A DNA stretch of 8,248 nt from Thermoplasmata archaeon (lineage in GTDB: Archaea; Thermoplasmatota; E2; DHVEG-1; B8-G13): positions 1 through 8,248 of the forward strand of contig QMST01000018.1 of the NCBI GenBank assembly GCA_003649745.1, read 5' to 3'. Below the pieces are notes generated by a model. The model saw nothing but the letters and a program-made list of their open reading frames with translations. It was not told the DNA's origin and did not search any database. Below are positions 5,054-8,248 of this stretch, piece by piece (positions within the stretch are counted from its first letter, which is position 1; each line of letters begins with the position of its first letter). The position numbers and the translations under genes are program-made.

Positions 5054-7417
5054 ATGAAATTAAAAATTGTACTTGTGATTTTATCAATTATAATACTATT
5101 GTTCTCATCTTCTTCACAGAGCCTACTTTATATTAACAAACTCGCAAAAGAGAAAACATTTGAGATTAAACCATTAGGTAATCCTGCAGTACCTAGCAAT
5201 CTTCTTAATAACCCCCCTCTTGGAGACATATATAGGATAACCCGTGAGGATGAAATAGCAGTTTTAGGAAGATGGAACTATGATTATACTAAAGCTGTAA
5301 AAATCATACAAGATAATGGTAAGGAGTATATGGATTGGAAGGAACCACCTAATAGTGGGAATTTCTGGTATGGTGCTATAGATGCTGGTTATTTTGAAGA
5401 GGGAAAAAGCAACGAGATTGTTTTACTTAGAAATGATACAGAAAATATCTGGGTTGAGGTATGGAATCCTAGTAATAATGATAGTAAATGGTTCAAGGTA
5501 ACAGGGAAGAAATGGGGATGTGATATAACCTGTGGAGATTTCAACGGCGATGGCATCGATGAGATAGCTATCCTTGCAGGCAACTGGTTTAGTGCAAAGT
5601 ATATAAAAATAGTTGATAACAATGGAAACACAATAAAAGATTGGCAGCCTATCAACCCTGCAGGAGATCATGTTTCATATTATCGAATCGACGCAGGTGA
5701 TGTAGATGGCGATGGTGTAGATGAGCTGGTAGCTTTAACCACTAATCGTATATATATAAAGGATAATGTGATATCAGGCAACCCATCTAATGATGTAAGT
5801 AAAAGTATTGATATAGATGGTAAATGTGTGGATGTCGCCTGTGGTAATCTAAACAATGATGAAAAAGATGAGATAGCTGTTTTAGGCTATGTTGGTAAAT
5901 ATCAGGATGATATAGAGATTTTAGATGTAAATGGAAACATATTGTCCAAATGGAAAAACCCGCCAGACAAGCTGGGATACAGTGCCATTGCCACAGGTGA
6001 TCTTGATAGAGATGGTGATGATGAATTAGTTTTGATGTATCGTGGAACCTACCCAAGTTGTAAGGTGGAGATATGGGATCCATTGGACAATGATAACCCA
6101 TATCCGCATAACACCTACAACATTGGATCAGATGAATACTTTGGATATGATATAGCCTGCGGAGATTTTGACAATGATAGTATCTTTGGTAAATACACTG
6201 GTAAATCAAAAACTGCTACCACAGATCCATATCCAGTTGTTGTAATGTACTGGCCACCATGTAAAAAAGGTGGAAACGATGATTTCTATGACACCTATTC
6301 AGCATATGCAGAGTTTAGAAGTTATAAAAAATCTGAGAGCAACTCTGTAGCAGTTGAGGCAACCTATGCTTTATCCTTCGAAGGTAAACTCCCTTTTCTT
6401 ACCTCCAAGGTGGGTATAGAGATGAAAAATAAAATCGAGCACACTTATGAAAACTCCTATGAGATCACATATATGACTGGTTATAAGACAGCTGAGAAAA
6501 AGGATGTATATGTAATTACAGAGCGAACAACATATGAACAATATAAATACAAAATCATAAATGGGCCACAGAGCGGTAAAGATTTCGCTGTGGATATACC
6601 AGTAGATGTGGAGGTATGTAACTTTGTTTTGTCATATTATAATGAGAACCGAGGTAGAGCACCTGAGATAAAAGCAGAGCATGTCGCTGATGACCCAACA
6701 AGCTATACTTTCAAGAATAATACAGGTGCAGATAGCTCTTTGGAAACACATTGGATAGTAGCTGATCAAGGTAGAAAAGAATTCGAAATTGAAATCTCTG
6801 TTGATAAGCTAAATGAGTTTACCCTGGAGGAGGGTGTTTCTCTAACAGCTGGTATTTCATCAAGTGGTTTTGAATATAGTCAGACTATAGGCCTGTATAA
6901 ATCCTCTACTCATTCTATCGAGGTAGGTAAAGAAACAGTATTCGGCGGAGGACTAGCAGCTTTAGATGAAAATATATGGAAAAAATGGACATACAAGTTT
7001 AAAATGTACATCAGAAGAGATCCTACTTATAAATATGTTATCATTGATTACTATGTTGATCCAAACAGCTTAGGCTGGGGTTATACTGGGGATACAGAAC
7101 CACCTCAGATAAGCATTATAAAACCAAGGAATTACCTCTACATTTTTGATAGAGAGATCATGCCCTTGTCAGGTAGAGCCATCACTATAGGTGGTATAAC
7201 TGTAGAATGCTCAGCATTTGATAATAAATCAGGCATAGATAAAGTAGAATTCTATGTAGATGAGAAACTTGTAAAAACTGTGAAAGGATCAAAAGAAATG
7301 TATAGTTGGAGATGGAATACTTTCTCTGTTGGTCTCCATAAACTAACTGTTAAAGCTTTTGACAAAGCTGAAAACTGCGCAGATTCAAGTATGAATGTTT
7401 TCACCTTAATAATATAA
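5054..7417 (+). CDS. Secreted FG-GAP/VCBS beta-propeller protein with an unidentified beta-rich domain and C-terminal Ig-like domain
   Basis: The 787-residue protein begins with a short basic stretch and a hydrophobic core (residues 1 to about 23, M-K-L-K-I-V-L-V...), a signal peptide. Seven repeats of about 51 residues follow, with landmarks near 60, 111, 160, 214, 263, 314 and 369, each ending in a strand such as D-E-I-A-V-L. Repeats 3, 4 and 6 keep the calcium-loop form D-x-N/D-x-D-G-x-D-E, for example D-F-N-G-D-G-I-D-E (162-170). The others are degenerate. This is the integrin-alpha/VCBS propeller architecture. Residues about 405-672 form a beta-rich domain I cannot identify, with tyrosine- and serine/threonine-rich strands. 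Residues about 680-787 are an Ig-like module (E-P-P-Q-I to N-V-F-T-L-I-I) with the S-G-I-D-K-V-E-F-Y-V-D strand. No C-terminal membrane helix is present, so it is probably released or held by the cell envelope. The ATG follows an in-frame stop at 5039-5041 and has its own TATA box. An adhesive or ligand-binding role is inferred. No catalytic site was recognised. Confidence 0.88.
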   Translation: MKLKIVLVILSIIILLFSSSSQSLLYINKLAKEKTFEIKPLGNPAVPSNLLNNPPLGDIYRITREDEIAVLGRWNYDYTKAVKIIQDNGKEYMDWKEPPNSGNFWYGAIDAGYFEEGKSNEIVLLRNDTENIWVEVWNPSNNDSKWFKVTGKKWGCDITCGDFNGDGIDEIAILAGNWFSAKYIKIVDNNGNTIKDWQPINPAGDHVSYYRIDAGDVDGDGVDELVALTTNRIYIKDNVISGNPSNDVSKSIDIDGKCVDVACGNLNNDEKDEIAVLGYVGKYQDDIEILDVNGNILSKWKNPPDKLGYSAIATGDLDRDGDDELVLMYRGTYPSCKVEIWDPLDNDNPYPHNTYNIGSDEYFGYDIACGDFDNDSIFGKYTGKSKTATTDPYPVVVMYWPPCKKGGNDDFYDTYSAYAEFRSYKKSESNSVAVEATYALSFEGKLPFLTSKVGIEMKNKIEHTYENSYEITYMTGYKTAEKKDVYVITERTTYEQYKYKIINGPQSGKDFAVDIPVDVEVCNFVLSYYNENRGRAPEIKAEHVADDPTSYTFKNNTGADSSLETHWIVADQGRKEFEIEISVDKLNEFTLEEGVSLTAGISSSGFEYSQTIGLYKSSTHSIEVGKETVFGGGLAALDENIWKKWTYKFKMYIRRDPTYKYVIIDYYVDPNSLGWGYTGDTEPPQISIIKPRNYLYIFDREIMPLSGRAITIGGITVECSAFDNKSGIDKVEFYVDEKLVKTVKGSKEMYSWRWNTFSVGLHKLTVKAFDKAENCADSSMNVFTLII
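5225..6253 (+). repeat. Seven FG-GAP/VCBS-like protein repeats
   Basis: Seven coding repeats with a period of 49-55 residues lie between residues about 58 and 400 of the secreted protein. Core motifs occur at 160 (C-G-D-F-N-G-D-G-I-D-E), 214 (A-G-D-V-D-G-D-G-V-D-E), 263 (C-G-N-L-N-N-D-E-K-D-E), 314 (T-G-D-L-D-R-D-G-D-D-E) and 369 (C-G-D-F-D-N-D-S). Two weaker copies sit near 60 (R-E-D-E-I-A-V-L) and 111 (A-G-Y-F-E-E-G-K-S-N-E-I). Seven copies match a closed seven-bladed propeller. The seventh copy carries an insertion of about ten residues before its final strand. Confidence 0.8.
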
Positions 7418-7434
7418 TTCTAATATACTTCCAC

Positions 7435-7440
7435 ATTTTT
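7435..7440 (+). terminator. Possible weak T-run terminator after the secreted protein gene
   Basis: ATTTTT lies 18 bases after the TAA at 7415-7417. It is the first T-run after the gene and could act as a weak U-tract terminator. The surrounding sequence is generally AT-rich, so the support is slight. Confidence 0.2.
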
Positions 7441-7519
7441 ATGATAACAACTTGACATCCATAAATCGATATTATTTTATAGAAGCTATAGATAACTGTT
7501 TTTTACCAATTGAATTATG

Positions 7520-7527
7520 TTTTAATA
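7520..7527 (+). promoter_or_regulatory. Box A (TATA) of the aminotransferase gene
   Basis: TTTTAATA is centred about 26 bases before the ATG at 7550, the spacing expected for a leaderless transcript. The same octamer forms the core of the pheS and abce1 elements. A GAGG at 7537-7540, nine bases before the ATG, could instead be a weak Shine-Dalgarno sequence. If so, the promoter would be further upstream, for example the AT-rich stretch at 7469-7481. The leaderless reading fits the other promoters in the window better. Confidence 0.5.
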
Positions 7528-7549
7528 GATTTGACAGAGGTTGTTAGAT

Positions 7550-8248
7550 ATGATTACTGGAGATGAAAAAAAACCTATGGTGAATGTGGAAATACCAGGG
7601 GAAAAAGCACGGGAGACCATAGGAAGAGATAATAAGTGTATAGCGACATCTACAAAATGTTCGCCAATTGTTGCTGAGTATGGCAGAGGAGCAGTTATAG
7701 AGGATGTCGATGGAAACATTTTGTTAGATTTTGCATCCGGTGTCGGCACATTAAATATAGGGCATTGCCATCCAAGGATTGTAAACGCGGTTAAAAAACA
7801 AGTTGAGAAACTAATGCATTTCGCTGGGACTGATTTCTATTACAAGGTCCAGGTTGATCTAGCTGAAAAACTCTGTAAAATAACACCTGGAGATTTTGCT
7901 AAAAAAGTTTTTTATACAAATAGTGGGACAGAGTCTGTAGAGTGTGCATTAAAAATTGCAAAATGGCAAAAACAAAGGCATCAGTTTATTGCATTTATTG
8001 GCGCCTTTCATGGAAGAACTCTTGGTTCCCTATCTTTAACTGCAAGTAAACCAGTACACAGAGAAAGATTCTTCCCTACAATGCCTGGTGTGACACATGT
8101 ACCATATGCATATTGTTATAGATGCCCATATAATCTATCCTATCCTGATTGTGATATATGGTGTGCAAAAGCTATTGAAGAATTATATTTCGAAAGATTT
8201 ATTCCACCAAGTGAGGTCGCAGCACTTTTTGTAGAACCAGTACAAGGC
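7550..8248 (+). CDS. Class III PLP-dependent aminotransferase, acetylornithine/4-aminobutyrate type (5' part, cut by window end)
   Basis: 233 codons are open from the ATG at 7550 to the last base. The product belongs to the fold-type I, class III (ornithine/4-aminobutyrate) aminotransferases, which move an omega- or alpha-amino group to 2-oxoglutarate using pyridoxal phosphate. Visible landmarks are D-V-D-G-N-I-L-L-D-F-A-S-G (52-64), A-G-T-D-F-Y (92-97), the PLP-phosphate loop N-S-G-T-E-S (124-129), the cofactor-stacking G-A-F-H-G-R-T (151-157), T-A-S-K-P-V (164-169) and E-P-V-Q-G (229-233). The catalytic lysine and the PLP aspartate lie beyond the window. The overall wording resembles the archaeal subgroup that includes Pyrococcus broad-specificity aminotransferases/amino-acid racemases, so the substrate cannot be fixed from this half. 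An unusual C189-x2-C192-x8-C201-x3-C205 cluster is present. The start is the first ATG after an in-frame stop at 7532-7534, with a second Met at residue 10 as an alternative. Confidence 0.93.
   Translation, partial: MITGDEKKPMVNVEIPGEKARETIGRDNKCIATSTKCSPIVAEYGRGAVIEDVDGNILLDFASGVGTLNIGHCHPRIVNAVKKQVEKLMHFAGTDFYYKVQVDLAEKLCKITPGDFAKKVFYTNSGTESVECALKIAKWQKQRHQFIAFIGAFHGRTLGSLSLTASKPVHRERFFPTMPGVTHVPYAYCYRCPYNLSYPDCDIWCAKAIEELYFERFIPPSEVAALFVEPVQG

Noticed and set aside
5787..6209. Minus-strand open frame of 140 codons rich in His and Tyr
   Set aside because: It is the shadow of the GAT-rich calcium-loop codons of the propeller gene. The composition is biased (His, Tyr, Gln, Leu), and it has no start signals and no recognisable domain.
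7478..7490. Short inverted repeat TATAG-AAG-CTATA upstream of the aminotransferase gene
   Set aside because: The arms are only five bases long in AT-rich DNA, pairing does not extend outward, and no second copy is seen near other promoters, so it is not distinguishable from chance.
7418..7549. Search of the spacer for a tRNA, small RNA or small protein gene
   Set aside because: No cloverleaf, stable stem or open frame with start signals could be found. Only the T-run and promoter candidates stand out.

Overview
The window is from an AT-rich archaeal genome. The evidence is an ABCE1/Rli1 ribosome-recycling factor (found in archaea and eukaryotes, not bacteria), an archaeal/eukaryotic-type PheS with an N-terminal winged-helix extension, TATA-type promoter elements placed for leaderless or near-leaderless mRNAs, and a general lack of Shine-Dalgarno sequences. 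The style of the two surface proteins (strings of 'DNTPP'-linked Ig-like/OmpL47-like modules, WGDGT PKD-like modules and a characteristic C-terminal Ig-like module) is what I associate with uncultured sediment Thermoplasmata. That lineage call is an inference from memory, not a search result.

Layout. (1) Positions 2-1603, plus strand: the 3' part of a large secreted or surface protein whose start lies before the window, made of about three OmpL47/Ig-like modules, two tandem PKD-like modules and a short basic tail. (2) 1650-3179, plus strand: complete pheS. (3) 3176-4948, minus strand: complete abce1, convergent with pheS and sharing bases of the stop codons. (4) 4949-5053: a 105-bp divergent promoter region. 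(5) 5054-7417, plus strand: a 787-residue secreted protein with a signal peptide, seven FG-GAP/VCBS-like repeats (a probable seven-bladed beta-propeller), an unidentified beta-rich domain of about 265 residues, and a C-terminal Ig-like module. (6) 7418-7549: a 132-bp spacer with a promoter. (7) 7550 to the window end, plus strand: the N-terminal 233 residues of a class III PLP aminotransferase of the acetylornithine/4-aminobutyrate type, cut by the window edge.

Functionally, two core translation genes (tRNA-Phe charging and ribosome recycling) sit between two surface-protein genes, with an amino-acid metabolism gene at the right edge. Each complete gene has its own promoter candidate, so I see no multi-gene operon. 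pheT, the obligate partner of pheS, is not in the window. No tRNA, rRNA, CRISPR array, insertion sequence or integrase was found, and no intergenic gap exceeds 140 bp. The least explained part of the window is the middle domain of the 787-residue secreted protein. Next are the stop-codon-overlapping pheS/abce1 pair and a four-cysteine cluster in the aminotransferase.
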